A DNA stretch of 56,037 nt, from assembly GCA_016786925.1 (NCBI GenBank), contig JAEUTU010000116.1:1-56037 (forward strand), in the 5' to 3' direction. Source of the DNA: Bacteroidia bacterium. Lineage in GTDB: Bacteria > Bacteroidota > Bacteroidia > 2-12-FULL-35-15. Both the position numbers and the translations under genes were made by a program. Positions within the stretch are counted from its first letter, which is position 1; each line of letters starts with the position of its first letter. Positions 26,751-36,968 of this stretch are shown here, piece after piece. The notes beneath the pieces were generated by a model that saw nothing but the letters and a program-made list of their open reading frames with translations, ran no database searches and was not told the origin of the DNA.

Positions 26751-28034
26751 TTAAACCACTTCTGCCACGGTGAATGTACTTCCACCAACAAATACCAGAT
26801 CATTTATTCCTGCATTTAACTGAGCGGCCGATAATGCATCTTTTACAGTAAGAAATAATTCTCCTTTTAATCCTTCTTTTTCAGCTTGCTGTTTTAATTC
26901 TTGAGCGGGTAATGCTCTCGGAATATTTGCTTTGCAAAAATAATAAGTGGCATTTTTAGGAAGCATTTTTAAAATGGTAGTAATGTCTTTGTCGTTTACC
27001 ATTCCAATTACAAAATGTAAATGGTCGTGTGTTGTTTTGGAGATCTGTTCTAAAACTTCTTTTATTCCTGCTTCGTTATGCCCCGTATCCGCTATGGTAA
27101 GCGGAGTGTTTGATAAAATTTGCCATCTCCCTAATAAGCCGGTGTTTTTCACGACATACTTTATTCCTCTTCTTACATTTTCTTCCCTAATTGTAAAATT
27201 TTTCTGTTTTAATAGTTCTACTGCAGCAATTACCGTTTTAATATTTTTTTCCTGGTATTGTCCGGATAAAGCACTTTCCAGATCTTTGAATTTAATACTA
27301 CCATTCATGTGAATGTCCATTGTAAGTGATGGTGTATATCGAAGATTGGTCGCGTTTAATTCTTGATCGGCATAGACAATGTTCGCATTGTTGAAAGAAG
27401 CAATATTTTCAAAAACAGTTTTTGTTTCAGGATGTGTTTCTCCAACCACCACCGGCACATTCTTTTTTATGACACCTGCTTTTTCTGTTGCTATTTTTTC
27501 AAGCGAGTTTCCGAGTAGGGCTGTGTGATCAAAGCTGATGTTTGTAATGACAGACACTTCCGGTGTGATGACATTGGTGGAGTCTAATCGGCCACCTAAT
27601 CCAACCTCGATCACTGCAATATCAATACTCGATTTTGAAAAATAATCGAATGCTAAACCAACAGTCATTTCGAAAAATGAGGGTTGGATCTTTTCAAAAT
27701 CATTTTTGTAACGGTCAATAAAATCGATCACAAATGATTCACTGATCATTTCTCCATTGATCTTTATCCGTTCTCTGAAATCTTTTAAGTGAGGAGATGT
27801 GTAAAGTCCTACTCTGTATCCTGCATCTTGTAAGATAGATGCGATCATGTGAGAGGTGGAGCCTTTGCCATTTGTTCCGGCAATATGAATGGATCTGAAT
27901 TTGTTTTCCGGATGATCCAATAGTTCGCAGATAGCGATCGTATTATCCAGATTGTCTTTGTAGGCCGCGCTTCCTATGCGTTGAAACATCGGTAGCTGAC
28001 TGAACATATAATCAAGTGTCTCTTGATAATTCAT
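26751..28034 (-). CDS. folC: Folylpolyglutamate/dihydrofolate synthase
   Basis: A 427-residue Mur-ligase-family enzyme that adds glutamate to dihydropteroate and folates. It shows the ATP-binding loop IAGTNGKGSTSHM, YTSPHLKDFRERI, EVGLGGRLDSTN (metal and folate site), ITNISFDHTALLG and the C-terminal TGHNEAGIKEVL. It starts immediately after lptB (28035) with no intervening base, so it is co-transcribed. Confidence 0.95.
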   Translation of the reverse strand: MNYQETLDYMFSQLPMFQRIGSAAYKDNLDNTIAICELLDHPENKFRSIHIAGTNGKGSTSHMIASILQDAGYRVGLYTSPHLKDFRERIKINGEMISESFVIDFIDRYKNDFEKIQPSFFEMTVGLAFDYFSKSSIDIAVIEVGLGGRLDSTNVITPEVSVITNISFDHTALLGNSLEKIATEKAGVIKKNVPVVVGETHPETKTVFENIASFNNANIVYADQELNATNLRYTPSLTMDIHMNGSIKFKDLESALSGQYQEKNIKTVIAAVELLKQKNFTIREENVRRGIKYVVKNTGLLGRWQILSNTPLTIADTGHNEAGIKEVLEQISKTTHDHLHFVIGMVNDKDITTILKMLPKNATYYFCKANIPRALPAQELKQQAEKEGLKGELFLTVKDALSAAQLNAGINDLVFVGGSTFTVAEVV

Positions 28035-28784
28035 TTATTCTTGAGCTTCCTGTTTTTTGCTACCTCTTAATTCAAAATTCTTACCGAGATACACCCTTCT
28101 TACTTGCTCATCATTTGCCAATTCTTCTGCAGTTCCGGCTTTCAATATTTTTCCTTCGAAAAGCAGATAAGCTCTATCGGTGATCTGTAAAGTTTCCTGA
28201 ACATTATGGTCGGTAATAAGGATGCCAATGTTTTTTTGTTTTAGTTTGGCAACAATTCCTTGTATGTCTTCTACTGCAATAGGATCAACACCTGCAAACG
28301 GTTCATCAAGGAGAATGAATTTTGGATCACTCGCTAAACATCTCGCAATCTCTGTTCTTCTTCTTTCTCCACCGGACAGGCGATCACCTAAATTTTTTCG
28401 TACGTGTTGTAAATGAAATTCATTGAGTAGCTCTTCCAACTTTTCGTTTTGTTGTTGCTTGTTGAGCTTTGTCATTTCAAGAATAGCACGAACATTATCT
28501 TCTACACTCAGTTTTCTGAAAACAGATGCTTCCTGTGCTAAATAGCCTATTCCCAATTGAGCTCGTTTATACATGGGTTCATCTGTGATCTCTTTGTCAT
28601 CTAAAAATATTTTACCATCATTCGGTTTGATCATTCCTACGATCATGTAAAAAGAGGTGGTTTTTCCGGCACCATTCGGACCAAGTAATCCAACAATCTC
28701 ACCTTGTTTTACTTCAACACTTACCTGGTTAGAGACAGTGCGGTTCTTGTATCGTTTAACTAAATTTTCGGTTCTTAATATCAT
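28035..28784 (-). CDS. lptB: LPS export ABC transporter ATP-binding protein
   Basis: A 249-residue ABC ATPase of the LptB type, the cytoplasmic motor for LPS transport to the outer membrane. Walker A is [13 protein letters not shown], the Q-loop region [15 protein letters not shown], the signature [13 protein letters not shown], Walker [17 protein letters not shown] and the H-loop TDHNVQET. The YLAQE and EPFAGVDP wording is characteristic of LptB. It lies one base after the DUF5686 gene. Confidence 0.95.
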   Translation of the reverse strand: MILRTENLVKRYKNRTVSNQVSVEVKQGEIVGLLGPNGAGKTTSFYMIVGMIKPNDGKIFLDDKEITDEPMYKRAQLGIGYLAQEASVFRKLSVEDNVRAILEMTKLNKQQQNEKLEELLNEFHLQHVRKNLGDRLSGGERRRTEIARCLASDPKFILLDEPFAGVDPIAVEDIQGIVAKLKQKNIGILITDHNVQETLQITDRAYLLFEGKILKAGTAEELANDEQVRRVYLGKNFELRGSKKQEAQE

Positions 28785-28785
28785 C

Positions 28786-31278
28786 TTAGAAACTGAATTG
28801 AAATGAAAACCGGATGCTAAATGGCGTTACTCTTGGATTATCGAGATAGGATAAACGGTACACTCCATCCAACCGGAATACTTTAAAAATATTTTCAATG
28901 CCTACATTGGCTTCAAAAAACGGACCACGATTTAGCTCATACAAATGATCCGGGAATAGAAGCAATTTTTTATTTTCAGCATTTACACGACCTATCAAGG
29001 CTTTTCCACCAACAACCTCTCTCCATTTTAATTTTCGCATAAGTGGGATTCGATTTAAGAAGAAACCGTCAAAGTGATGCTGTATAGATGCTGATGCGTA
29101 CTCATCGCTAACAAATTCATAAAAATTCATACTATTATAGGCGTATGGATCGTAGGTGTATGTTTCATTTCCTCCATGTAGTTCCAATAAAGGATAAGGT
29201 GTTTTATTCCAGATCTTTCCGTATTCCAATATATAATCAAAGTATCCGATCGGGTTGATACGAATACGATCATCCACATTCACCACCAGTTTGTGATAGT
29301 CATAGTCGCTGTTAAAGAGATTTTTTATGCCGAGTGTGTACTGTGCCTGTACAATAGGGTAGTGGGTACCCAAACTGGTGCGGGTGAAAGCACCGTCAAT
29401 GTATTTTTCATTGTAGGCTAATCGCGCCAACACACGGATCTCAGAGGTAGTGATCTTATCTTTGTATGCGATCTGATTACTATTCTTTTGATACTCATAA
29501 TGAAAATTAGCGAGCGGGAACATTTGCCTGTTATAAAAACTCAATTTGGTATTAAATCCTGTAAACCATTCCCGTTCGATATAGGCATTTACTTCTTTCA
29601 CCCTTGTTAAATTTCTGAGTGGAGTGATCCGAAGAACAGAAGCTAAAATATTATCGGTGGTAAATCCATTTTGACTTTGTCCGAGAATTTCATTGTCGTT
29701 TTTGTAATACAAACCTACCATGGTTCGTGGCTTTTTATCAATGAATGCCCTGATACCTAATTTGTATTTAAATTGTTCGTCACGTGTTCCGTAAGCCAGA
29801 TAACCGCTTAGCTCATACCATTTGCTGAATTGATTACTTGTTCTTACGCCAAAGCGGAAACGGTTCCCTTCAATGGTGTTAAAACTAAACATGTTGTAAT
29901 AAGGACCATATTCGAAATTGCCTTTTACTTTGTAGCCTGTCACAAATATTTGTAATACATCGATCCATGTTTTGTACACCGGCAACGATTGAAGTGTATC
30001 TACCATGTGATAGATCTGCTTCTCGTTTTTTGACAATGTATCATGTCTGTTTTTATCCCAAAAATCTTCGTTCTTTTCAAAGGCATCTTCGGCCACAACC
30101 AGATTTTCGGTCATGGAATAGAACTTGTCATCTTTTGGCTTGTTGATCTTGAAATTATTGTAGGAAGCTGTTTTTCTTCCATAAATACCCATCAGGTTTT
30201 TGTTTTTTTGCTCAATAGGAAACGGATTGAAGTCGATCACCAAACGTTCTTTTTCCATCATCCATAAGCTGTCTACTTGTATGTAAGTTTGAACAACATT
30301 GGTAGCATTGATGAAATTGATGTTAGCATCATCAGCAATACTCATCTCAATTTGTTTAATTGCAAATGAAGTATCTGCAGCCCATAAATTTCCGGTAAAG
30401 GTTAATTCTTGTTTTCTTCTTGGCTTAAATTGTAATTGATAGCATTTATGCCCGTCTATCACAATACTATCGATCAGATAGAATTTGTAAAATAAGAGCG
30501 CATTGTCGGAAATTGGACTAATGAAGTTTTTCCCGAAAACCAAAATGTTGTTGTCATAAATGTTCACATTTTGATACATATCGCCCATGAATTGCGATAC
30601 ACTTGCATTTTCTACTCCGGCAACTTTGCTGGCTTTTATTTTTTCATTTCGTGTTTTCGGATTTTTACGGTAATAGAAATCGGACAGAGATTCAGTCATG
30701 AATACAGGTAAGTAAGGCTTCTCTTTCGTGTTGGAGCTATCAATGTTATCGAAGATAAATGAAAAAGGCTTTAGGAGCTTTTTGTTCTGAAAATCTTCAC
30801 TCAGGTTATTCAGGTCAAATTCTACTTTGTTATAAACTTCGTATTCATAATAATCATATTTCTCTCTGTCGTTCTTATCTTTGTTAGCAATGATCTTTCT
30901 GAGAATAGGGTGAGCAGGGTTTTCACCCGGTCGTACTTCAATTGCTGCTAATTCAATTCCTTGTGATAAGCCAATGTTGATTTCTTGCGTAATGCCATAT
31001 TTTACAGCTCTGGTTACTTTGGTGTAACCAATGTAGGATATCACCAATGAATCAACCTTAACGGTTGCGGAAATGGTGTATTTCCCTTCAATATCGCTGG
31101 TGGCACCTATGTTGGTGCCTTTGAAAATGATATTAACAAATGGAAGTGGTTCGCGGCTGATCGCATCAACGATCTTACCGTTCACTTTTGTTGTTTGGGC
31201 AGATATGTCTATTGCACACCACAAAAAAAGGAGTGTGCTCAGAATAAAATTTGTATATAGCTTATTGGTCTTAAGCAT
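28786..31278 (-). CDS. DUF5686 surface protein with carboxypeptidase-like regulatory domain
   Basis: An 830-residue exported protein with a signal segment ([17 protein letters not shown]). An N-terminal carboxypeptidase-D regulatory-like domain (about 30-105: [20 protein letters not shown]) is followed by a DUF5686 region to the end, beta-rich and finishing [13 protein letters not shown] like an outer-membrane barrel with a terminal Phe. The function of DUF5686 proteins is not established. The start at 31278 overlaps the stop of the AhpD-like gene in the sequence ATGCTTAA, which implies coupled translation. Confidence 0.88.
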   Translation of the reverse strand: MLKTNKLYTNFILSTLLFLWCAIDISAQTTKVNGKIVDAISREPLPFVNIIFKGTNIGATSDIEGKYTISATVKVDSLVISYIGYTKVTRAVKYGITQEINIGLSQGIELAAIEVRPGENPAHPILRKIIANKDKNDREKYDYYEYEVYNKVEFDLNNLSEDFQNKKLLKPFSFIFDNIDSSNTKEKPYLPVFMTESLSDFYYRKNPKTRNEKIKASKVAGVENASVSQFMGDMYQNVNIYDNNILVFGKNFISPISDNALLFYKFYLIDSIVIDGHKCYQLQFKPRRKQELTFTGNLWAADTSFAIKQIEMSIADDANINFINATNVVQTYIQVDSLWMMEKERLVIDFNPFPIEQKNKNLMGIYGRKTASYNNFKINKPKDDKFYSMTENLVVAEDAFEKNEDFWDKNRHDTLSKNEKQIYHMVDTLQSLPVYKTWIDVLQIFVTGYKVKGNFEYGPYYNMFSFNTIEGNRFRFGVRTSNQFSKWYELSGYLAYGTRDEQFKYKLGIRAFIDKKPRTMVGLYYKNDNEILGQSQNGFTTDNILASVLRITPLRNLTRVKEVNAYIEREWFTGFNTKLSFYNRQMFPLANFHYEYQKNSNQIAYKDKITTSEIRVLARLAYNEKYIDGAFTRTSLGTHYPIVQAQYTLGIKNLFNSDYDYHKLVVNVDDRIRINPIGYFDYILEYGKIWNKTPYPLLELHGGNETYTYDPYAYNSMNFYEFVSDEYASASIQHHFDGFFLNRIPLMRKLKWREVVGGKALIGRVNAENKKLLLFPDHLYELNRGPFFEANVGIENIFKVFRLDGVYRLSYLDNPRVTPFSIRFSFQFSF

Positions 31279-31621
31279 TGTTGGATTGTAATTCCTCCCA
31301 AAATTCAACTGCTCTTCTTGTGTGTGGAATAACGATCGTTCCACCAACAATGTTTGCTACAGCAAATACTTCAAACACTTCTTCGGTGCTTACGCCATTG
31401 TCTTTGCATTTCTCTAAGTGATATTTGATACAATCATCACAGCGGAGTACCATTGATGCAACAAGTCCCAGCATTTCTTTTGTCTTTACCGGTAATGCAC
31501 CTTCCGCATAGGTGTTTGTGTCTAAATTGAATAAACGTTTTAATACAACATTGTCAGCAGCTAAAATCTTCTCGTTCATTTTAGCGCGATATTCATTAAA
31601 CTCTTTTACAGAATTTCCCAT
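31271..31621 (-). CDS. Carboxymuconolactone decarboxylase/AhpD-like protein
   Basis: A 116-residue helical protein with the redox motif CDDCIKYH (CxxC plus His) in the segment LGLVASMVLRCDDC, typical of AhpD-type alkylhydroperoxidase-related proteins that reduce thiol partners. VANIVGGTIVIPHTRRAVEF follows. The start MGNSVKEF (31621) is favoured over the upstream 31636. It is upstream of and overlaps the DUF5686 gene by 8 bases; tatC ends 34 bases upstream. Confidence 0.92.
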   Translation of the reverse strand: MGNSVKEFNEYRAKMNEKILAADNVVLKRLFNLDTNTYAEGALPVKTKEMLGLVASMVLRCDDCIKYHLEKCKDNGVSTEEVFEVFAVANIVGGTIVIPHTRRAVEFWEELQSNNA

Positions 31622-31655
31622 ATTAATTTGTATCAATTGATTGGTTCAGAAAAGA

Positions 31656-32489
31656 CTATTCTTTAGCCTTTTTTTTGATCACATAGTAAGAAACAAATAT
31701 ACTTGCTTCGTACAAGAAATACAAGGGAAATGCCACCAACATTTGAGAGGTAACATCGGGTGAAGGAGTGATCACGGCAGCAGCGATTAGGATCACAACA
31801 ACTGCATGTTTTCTATATTTTCTCATGAATTCAGGTGTCATTAGCCCGAATTTGGTTAAAAAGTACACCAGAACAGGAAGTTCAAACACCAATCCGGTAG
31901 CAAAGGAAAGTGTTGTTACCGTGGATATGTAGGAGTCCATTGTAAATTGATTCTCTACTAATTTACTTACCTGATAGTTGCCTAAAAAGTTGATCGTAAG
32001 TGGCACAATGATATAGTAGCTGAACAATACACCAAAAATGAATAGGAAGCTGGCTGAAATAATGAATCCGGTAGCACCTTTTTTTTCTTTGTCTTTTAAT
32101 GCGGGCTTAATGAATTTCCATACCTCAAATAATATGTAAGGAGCAGCTAAAACAACTCCTCCAATAAATGCGATCCACATTTGAGAGGTGAATTGATCAG
32201 CCAATCCTAAAGCTTGTAACTTGAATGTATAGTGTCCGAAACACAGTTGATCACCCAATTCAAGCATGTGTGATAACTTGCAAAAGGCCCTGTAGGTAAG
32301 GAAATCGTCATGAATAGGTCCAAAAATGACTGTGTCAAATAAAAATTCAGGATAACAAAAAAGCACGATCGCCACGATGATCACCGCAATAGCGGAACGG
32401 AACAAGTGCCCTCTAAGCGCATCGATGTGGCCCCAAAAAGATAATTCATTTGGGTTTTGTGCCTTTTTTATAAATCCGAATAAAGCCAT
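31656..32489 (-). CDS. tatC: Twin-arginine translocase subunit TatC
   Basis: A 277-residue polytopic inner-membrane protein, the core receptor of the Tat system. It has six hydrophobic segments and the TatC signatures FWGHIDALRGHLFRSAIAV at the N-terminus, VWKFIKPALKDKEKK, FIFGVLFSYYIIVP and AVITPSPDVTSQMLVAFPLYFLYE. tatA and tatB are not in the window. A -7 box lies at 32500-32507. Confidence 0.96.
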   Translation of the reverse strand: MALFGFIKKAQNPNELSFWGHIDALRGHLFRSAIAVIIVAIVLFCYPEFLFDTVIFGPIHDDFLTYRAFCKLSHMLELGDQLCFGHYTFKLQALGLADQFTSQMWIAFIGGVVLAAPYILFEVWKFIKPALKDKEKKGATGFIISASFLFIFGVLFSYYIIVPLTINFLGNYQVSKLVENQFTMDSYISTVTTLSFATGLVFELPVLVYFLTKFGLMTPEFMRKYRKHAVVVILIAAAVITPSPDVTSQMLVAFPLYFLYEASIFVSYYVIKKKAKE

Positions 32490-32499
32490 AATAGAAGCG

Positions 32500-32507
32500 C
32501 AAAGGTA
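32500..32507 (-). promoter_or_regulatory. Candidate -7 box of tatC
   Basis: TACCTTTG followed by CGC on the minus strand fits TAnnTTTG and lies 11 bases before the tatC ATG, predicting a very short 5' leader. No -33 TTG was seen at the usual distance. Confidence 0.4.
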
Positions 32508-32569
32508 ATAGATTTTGGCAGATGTCGATTATGTTCATTTTGTCCAAAAAAACATTATTTTTGAGAACG

Positions 32570-33958
32570 ATGAGACAGATAATTATAAAATTCGGACCCT
32601 TTATTACTATCGGGGTGCTTTTGTTTATGCTAGGAGCACTGCATTTTGGCTGGCTGAATGTATTCTTTTTTGGGGCAGAAAAGGCGCAGGTGCAGGGCAT
32701 CGATTATTTCGCTGTTCCTAAGTCTTTTATCAATCTGACTGAAGGAAGAAGCGTTTTTGATACTTGGGGCGGCACACCTTACGGTCCTCATGCCACTTGG
32801 TATTTGGCACATCCTGCTTTTAGTGTTTTTGTAGCATCTTGGTTTTCCTTTTTTTCTCCCTGGATCAGTTATTGGGTATTTACCCTTTTCTCTGTGATCG
32901 TTATGTTTTTGGCTGCCTGGACGATCAGCAAACAGACGGATGACCGATTCACTAAAAATATTTTATACTTCACTTTTTTATGTGCATTTCCAACTTTTTG
33001 GATGTTATATGTGGGCAACATGCATGCTCCTTTGATATTGGCATTGAGTCTAATATTTGTGGGTGTGTATGAGTTGAGCTACTCTGATCCTGAAGCCGGA
33101 TCAAAAAAATTGTTCTGGGGTTTATTACTTTCATTTTTTACTAAGCCAATTGTTTTATTGATGTTGCCGGTTTTATTGTTGGTGAAGGAAACAAGAAGAG
33201 CTACATTGAAAGGATTATTGATCTATGCTTTGATTTCTTTACTATTTATTGTTGTGCCATTTCTGAATCCGCAAAGTATCGGCTGGAACAAAATGTTGGA
33301 TGTGATGTTTGACTTTGATTTCATCAAATCAAACATGAATATTTTTAAAAATAACTTTGTTTTGAATGAATACATGAAAGATAATAGCATTCACTGGCTT
33401 AATCTGATCGCTCAAAGTGATCATAAATTAATGCATATTGATGTATTCTCCTTGCCTGTTTTTATTGATACTTTATTGGGACATGAAGTACGGTCGACAT
33501 TGTTTAAATTTCCTATTTATTTTTGTTTATTGGTTTCTTTCCTTGTTCCTTTTGTTAAAGATCAAATTTTGAGATTGGAAAGTTTGTTGTTATTGTTGAT
33601 AACGATATCACTCACATTTTTCTTAAGTTACAATACCGTTTGGGAGTATCAATATGCTTCTATTTTGCCTGTGTTAGGGATTTTCTTAGTGCTCAAGAAG
33701 AAGACTGTTTTCTATTCAAAAATGTTAAATCTCTTTGTGCTATTGTGTTTAATTGTCTGTCTGCCGAGTTTATACTTCCTAGTTAGGGCAGGTGATTTCA
33801 ATAGTGTAGCATCACTCTCTTTGATAAGATTAACAAGAGTGCTTCCTGTACTGATGATTTTTCTTATTTCAGCGTATCAATTGGTTCTGATCTTTAAAAA
33901 AAGTATTCGTTCGTTAAAGCCTTCTTTTCCGCGAGTAGAAAAACTATTTTTCGATTAA
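32570..33958 (+). CDS. Polytopic membrane protein, GT87/DUF2029-like glycosyltransferase
   Basis: A 462-residue integral membrane protein with about ten hydrophobic segments and a first extracytoplasmic loop (GIDYFAVPKSFINL..FDTWGGTPYGPHATW) resembling GT-C type glycosyltransferases of family 87, where an acidic residue in that loop is catalytic. Donors in this class are polyprenyl-phosphate sugars. The acceptor is unknown. The ATG at 32570 begins just before the first membrane helix; an in-frame ATG at 32522 is possible. The last 15 bases overlap the convergent SGNH gene. Confidence 0.75.
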   Translation: MRQIIIKFGPFITIGVLLFMLGALHFGWLNVFFFGAEKAQVQGIDYFAVPKSFINLTEGRSVFDTWGGTPYGPHATWYLAHPAFSVFVASWFSFFSPWISYWVFTLFSVIVMFLAAWTISKQTDDRFTKNILYFTFLCAFPTFWMLYVGNMHAPLILALSLIFVGVYELSYSDPEAGSKKLFWGLLLSFFTKPIVLLMLPVLLLVKETRRATLKGLLIYALISLLFIVVPFLNPQSIGWNKMLDVMFDFDFIKSNMNIFKNNFVLNEYMKDNSIHWLNLIAQSDHKLMHIDVFSLPVFIDTLLGHEVRSTLFKFPIYFCLLVSFLVPFVKDQILRLESLLLLLITISLTFFLSYNTVWEYQYASILPVLGIFLVLKKKTVFYSKMLNLFVLLCLIVCLPSLYFLVRAGDFNSVASLSLIRLTRVLPVLMIFLISAYQLVLIFKKSIRSLKPSFPRVEKLFFD

Positions 33959-35203
33959 TACTTGTTTTAGGATAACATCCCGGTCCGTATCAATTTTTAG
34001 AAAATACAATCCTGTGCTTAATTCTTTTAAGTTTAATTCGATCATTTCAACCGATCTATACTCTTTGGTTTCGATCAATTGTCCGTTTGCACCATAAATA
34101 CTGATCTGCACATCCGGGTAGTTTTTTCTAAGATCAATATTAATTACGTTTGAAGCCGGATTAGGATACGTTTTTATCTCGTTTAAGGAAGACGTAGTAA
34201 TTCCTGTTGCTTGAATTTGTATGGTGTCAATTCTTGTCATTGATTTACAATTGTTCTCTGCTGCTAAGCCAACAATGTACGTTCCTGCTGTAGAATAGGT
34301 GTGTTGTGGATTTGGGTTTGTGGAGAATGTACCATCGCCAAAATCCCAGCTATAAGAACTTGAATTGTCTGATTGATTGGAGAAAATAATTTGATTGTTG
34401 TTTTCAGAATAGCTGAATTGTGGTAATGGAATATCACCGTTGCTTTGCCAAAGTGATAAGCTGTCAAGTACGGTATGACTGGCAACTGATTGAAGTATAA
34501 GACCATCTGAAGAAGAGATGCCACTTGATATAAAACCACCAACTGAGGATCTATGAAAAATGCTCGAATAAAAAACACATGCAGCTAAATAGGTTCCATA
34601 AATGCTTGGGTGACTTTGATCTGTCTGGTATAAATTAATGGAAGGATAATTATCCCGCACTCGCTTCCAAGCAACTCCAACTGGCGATACGCTGGCATGA
34701 TTATTCAATGCCATTTCCATATAACTTTCTCTTAGTCGCTGTTGCATGCCATCATACGTACAAATGGGAGGGTATGAGGCACAATTAGAAGCATCCCCAT
34801 TTTGTCGTCCCCAGGTCATATAGAATAACGTTTCAGTACAACTATCATTCGCTAGGATCATACTGTCCAGCATGCGTGCATACGGGTAAACAGCAGTAGA
34901 TACCTGTCCGGGAGAAAAGGAAGGTAACTGACTTTGCTCTTGCAAAACCACATAATCCCAGGCTTGTTGGTTGATCTTTTGAATAGAAGTCGTGTTGGTT
35001 GAATGTCCTAGAAAGGTGTATCCTCCCGGAGTATTGGAGTCGAAAACAATGCTATCTCCGAGCGATAGCGCCAGATCTTTTAATGTTTGTGGCAGATTGT
35101 TGACATATGTGTAACTGTTTCCAAGAAACAATACACTTGTTTGTTGAGCATAAAGAATGCTTGTGTTGAATGCAAGAAGAAGATAAAATATTCTATGTTT
35201 CAT
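33944..35203 (-). CDS. Secreted SGNH-type (DUF4886-like) protein with PKD and T9SS domains
   Basis: A 419-residue secreted protein with signal peptide MKHRIFYLLLAFNTSILYAQ. The SGNH-like domain (about 20-235) has a Ser-containing block I VLFLGNSYTY, VVLQEQSQLP and QSHPSIYGTYLAACVFY carrying the Asp/His region. A PKD domain follows (FSNQSDNSSSYSWDFGDGTF), then a type IX sorting domain starting IKTYPNPASNVI and ending ILKQVLIEK. It may be a surface esterase; the substrate is unknown. The start at 35203 gives the signal peptide. Confidence 0.87.
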   Translation of the reverse strand: MKHRIFYLLLAFNTSILYAQQTSVLFLGNSYTYVNNLPQTLKDLALSLGDSIVFDSNTPGGYTFLGHSTNTTSIQKINQQAWDYVVLQEQSQLPSFSPGQVSTAVYPYARMLDSMILANDSCTETLFYMTWGRQNGDASNCASYPPICTYDGMQQRLRESYMEMALNNHASVSPVGVAWKRVRDNYPSINLYQTDQSHPSIYGTYLAACVFYSSIFHRSSVGGFISSGISSSDGLILQSVASHTVLDSLSLWQSNGDIPLPQFSYSENNNQIIFSNQSDNSSSYSWDFGDGTFSTNPNPQHTYSTAGTYIVGLAAENNCKSMTRIDTIQIQATGITTSSLNEIKTYPNPASNVINIDLRKNYPDVQISIYGANGQLIETKEYRSVEMIELNLKELSTGLYFLKIDTDRDVILKQVLIEK

Positions 35204-35287
35204 AATGATCAAATATGATAACATAGTTGTTATATTCATGGAATTGGTTGCATGAATTGAATTTTAAGGAAATGAAGGGGGAATAAA

Positions 35288-35674
35288 CTAATCGTTTACT
35301 TCGAAAGTAAAGTTTAGTTTGGTGATCTTCTGGTAGTCCTCGCCTGTTTTTTTGATGTCATCATCATCATCATCGTGCTTCCATGTTACCACTACAGAAA
35401 CACCGGCATTTTGAAGTTCCACAAGCTTCATTAATAATTGCTTCACAGAAATGATAGAGGATGAGCTCAAGTAGAATAGATTGAACTGAAGATTGAACTT
35501 TGAAATTTGTCCTTTGTTTGATATAAGTTGGTCAACCCATTCAATCAAAGGTCTGTAAAATTCTTTGCTGTCTTCAGGAAAAGATTTACCGTCAATTACA
35601 AAAGTTGCTGATTCAATATCGAACAGAATATGAGGCGTATTGCTCGTTTCTTTTATTTCTAAACGTTTCATCAT
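35288..35674 (-). CDS. SiaC-family (DUF1987) regulatory phosphoprotein
   Basis: A 128-residue protein of the SiaC family: TSNTPHILFDIESATFVIDGKSFPEDSKEFYRPLIEW at the N-terminus and FNLFYLSSSSIISVKQLL in the middle. In Pseudomonas SiaC is phosphorylated on a Thr in that segment and in its unmodified state activates a diguanylate cyclase; here the position is occupied by a run of Ser. It follows the SiaB-like kinase gene by 2 bases. No diguanylate cyclase or SiaA phosphatase gene is adjacent. A run of six Asp (HDDDDDDIKK) is unusual. Confidence 0.85.
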   Translation of the reverse strand: MMKRLEIKETSNTPHILFDIESATFVIDGKSFPEDSKEFYRPLIEWVDQLISNKGQISKFNLQFNLFYLSSSSIISVKQLLMKLVELQNAGVSVVVTWKHDDDDDDIKKTGEDYQKITKLNFTFEVND

Positions 35675-35676
35675 AA

Positions 35677-36255
35677 CTATCCTTGAACTTTTGATTGTAG
35701 TGAGAATAATGAATATTCTTTATTTAATACTTCAAATTCAAAATCCATGTTATTGCCGGATTTTAATGCGATCGTAAGAAAGCCTAAGCCTGCGCCACCT
35801 TTAGCTGATAATTCTCCGTTAGACAGAACATCCATGTATTGTTTTTTTAGATCAGCATCGTTCAATGATTTGATGCCATTCAAGCGGATGTTTAATTTTT
35901 CAGCAACGTTGCTGGTAACTATATTTCCTGAAAAAATTGTGAATTCATTGTTGTTTTTACCTATGATAAAATAGGTCATTTGATAGCCATTGTTATCTTT
36001 TTCGCCATGCAGGCAAATGTTTTGAAGAGTTTCAATAACAATGTTAAAGATCTTTTTGACAGCACTTTTACTAACCCCTAAATGTTCCATTTGGTTTTCA
36101 ACCAAAGTAGAAATAGAGTTAACTTTATCTTGGTCAAGTTCGCCTATATGGGATACTATTATCTTCTTCTCGTCACCAGTATAAGCAGCTTTTATGCTGT
36201 TTACTTTGGCAGAAAAAATCGACTCTTCAACAGATCCTTTCTTGTTTAAATCCAT
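35677..36255 (-). CDS. SiaB-family GHKL protein kinase
   Basis: A 192-residue soluble protein with a GHKL-type ATP-binding fold. The N-box region is KKIFNIVIETLQNICLHG and the glycine-rich lid is GELSAKGGAGLGFLTIALKSG. The size, lack of sensor domains and pairing with a SiaC-type substrate identify it as a SiaB-like kinase. The pair forms an anti-anti-sigma-like phosphorylation switch whose output here is unknown. The 113 bases between it and hisIE hold no gene that I can see. Confidence 0.85.
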   Translation of the reverse strand: MDLNKKGSVEESIFSAKVNSIKAAYTGDEKKIIVSHIGELDQDKVNSISTLVENQMEHLGVSKSAVKKIFNIVIETLQNICLHGEKDNNGYQMTYFIIGKNNNEFTIFSGNIVTSNVAEKLNIRLNGIKSLNDADLKKQYMDVLSNGELSAKGGAGLGFLTIALKSGNNMDFEFEVLNKEYSLFSLQSKVQG

Positions 36256-36368
36256 AAAATTTTTAAAATTCTACTTTACGATAATAGTTTTTTGTGCAAA
36301 AAATCCATCAATAATACGAAAAAATATTCATTTTACACACAAAAATCAGATAAAAAGCAGTTTGAGAC

Positions 36369-36968
36369 CTATTTTGCTGAATGTCTGGTTTCTAATACTT
36401 TAATAATGTCATTCATAGAATAATTCTTGGCCGCAAGCAGGATCATATAATGATACAGCAGGTCGGCAGCTTCATTTTTGAATAGTTCTTCATTATTGTC
36501 TTTGGCTTCGATCACAAGTTCCACCGCCTCTTCTCCCACTTTTTGAGCTATTTTGTTGATGCCTTTTTTAAATAAACTGGAGGTATAGGATTGATCGTTC
36601 GGATTTGCCTTTCTGTCAAGAATGATATTGCCTAGTTTTTGAAGAAAATCAGTACCGGTATTCGTTTCGTTAAAACATGTATCCTGCCCGGTATGGCAAA
36701 CCGGTCCAAGCGGATCTGCTTTGATCAATAACGTGTCATCATCGCAGTCGATCTTTATTTCCTTTACCTTTAAAAAATGACCACTTTCTTCTCCTTTGGT
36801 CCATAATCTGTTTTTTGAACGGGAGAAAAAAGTAACAATCATTTCTTTTGATGTTTTATGAAAAGCCTCCTCATTCATATAGCCAAGCATTAAGACTTTG
36901 TTTGTTGAGGAGTCTTGAATAATTACCGGAATTAATCCGTCAGCAGATTTATTGAAATTAGGTTTCAT
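36369..36968 (-). CDS. hisIE: Bifunctional phosphoribosyl-AMP cyclohydrolase / phosphoribosyl-ATP diphosphatase
   Basis: A 199-residue fusion carrying out steps 2 and 3 of histidine synthesis. The HisI part (about 1-105) has [12 protein letters not shown], the metal-binding [20 protein letters not shown] and TCF. The HisE part (about 115-199) has [29 protein letters not shown]. It is the last gene of the his operon and overlaps hisF by 4 bases. Confidence 0.97.
   Translation of the reverse strand: MKPNFNKSADGLIPVIIQDSSTNKVLMLGYMNEEAFHKTSKEMIVTFFSRSKNRLWTKGEESGHFLKVKEIKIDCDDDTLLIKADPLGPVCHTGQDTCFNETNTGTDFLQKLGNIILDRKANPNDQSYTSSLFKKGINKIAQKVGEEAVELVIEAKDNNEELFKNEAADLLYHYMILLAAKNYSMNDIIKVLETRHSAK

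Noticed and set aside
32446-32700. Minus-strand frame overlapping the tatC start and the glycosyltransferase start
   Set aside because: It overlaps two better supported divergent genes, has no domain and reads as a shadow.
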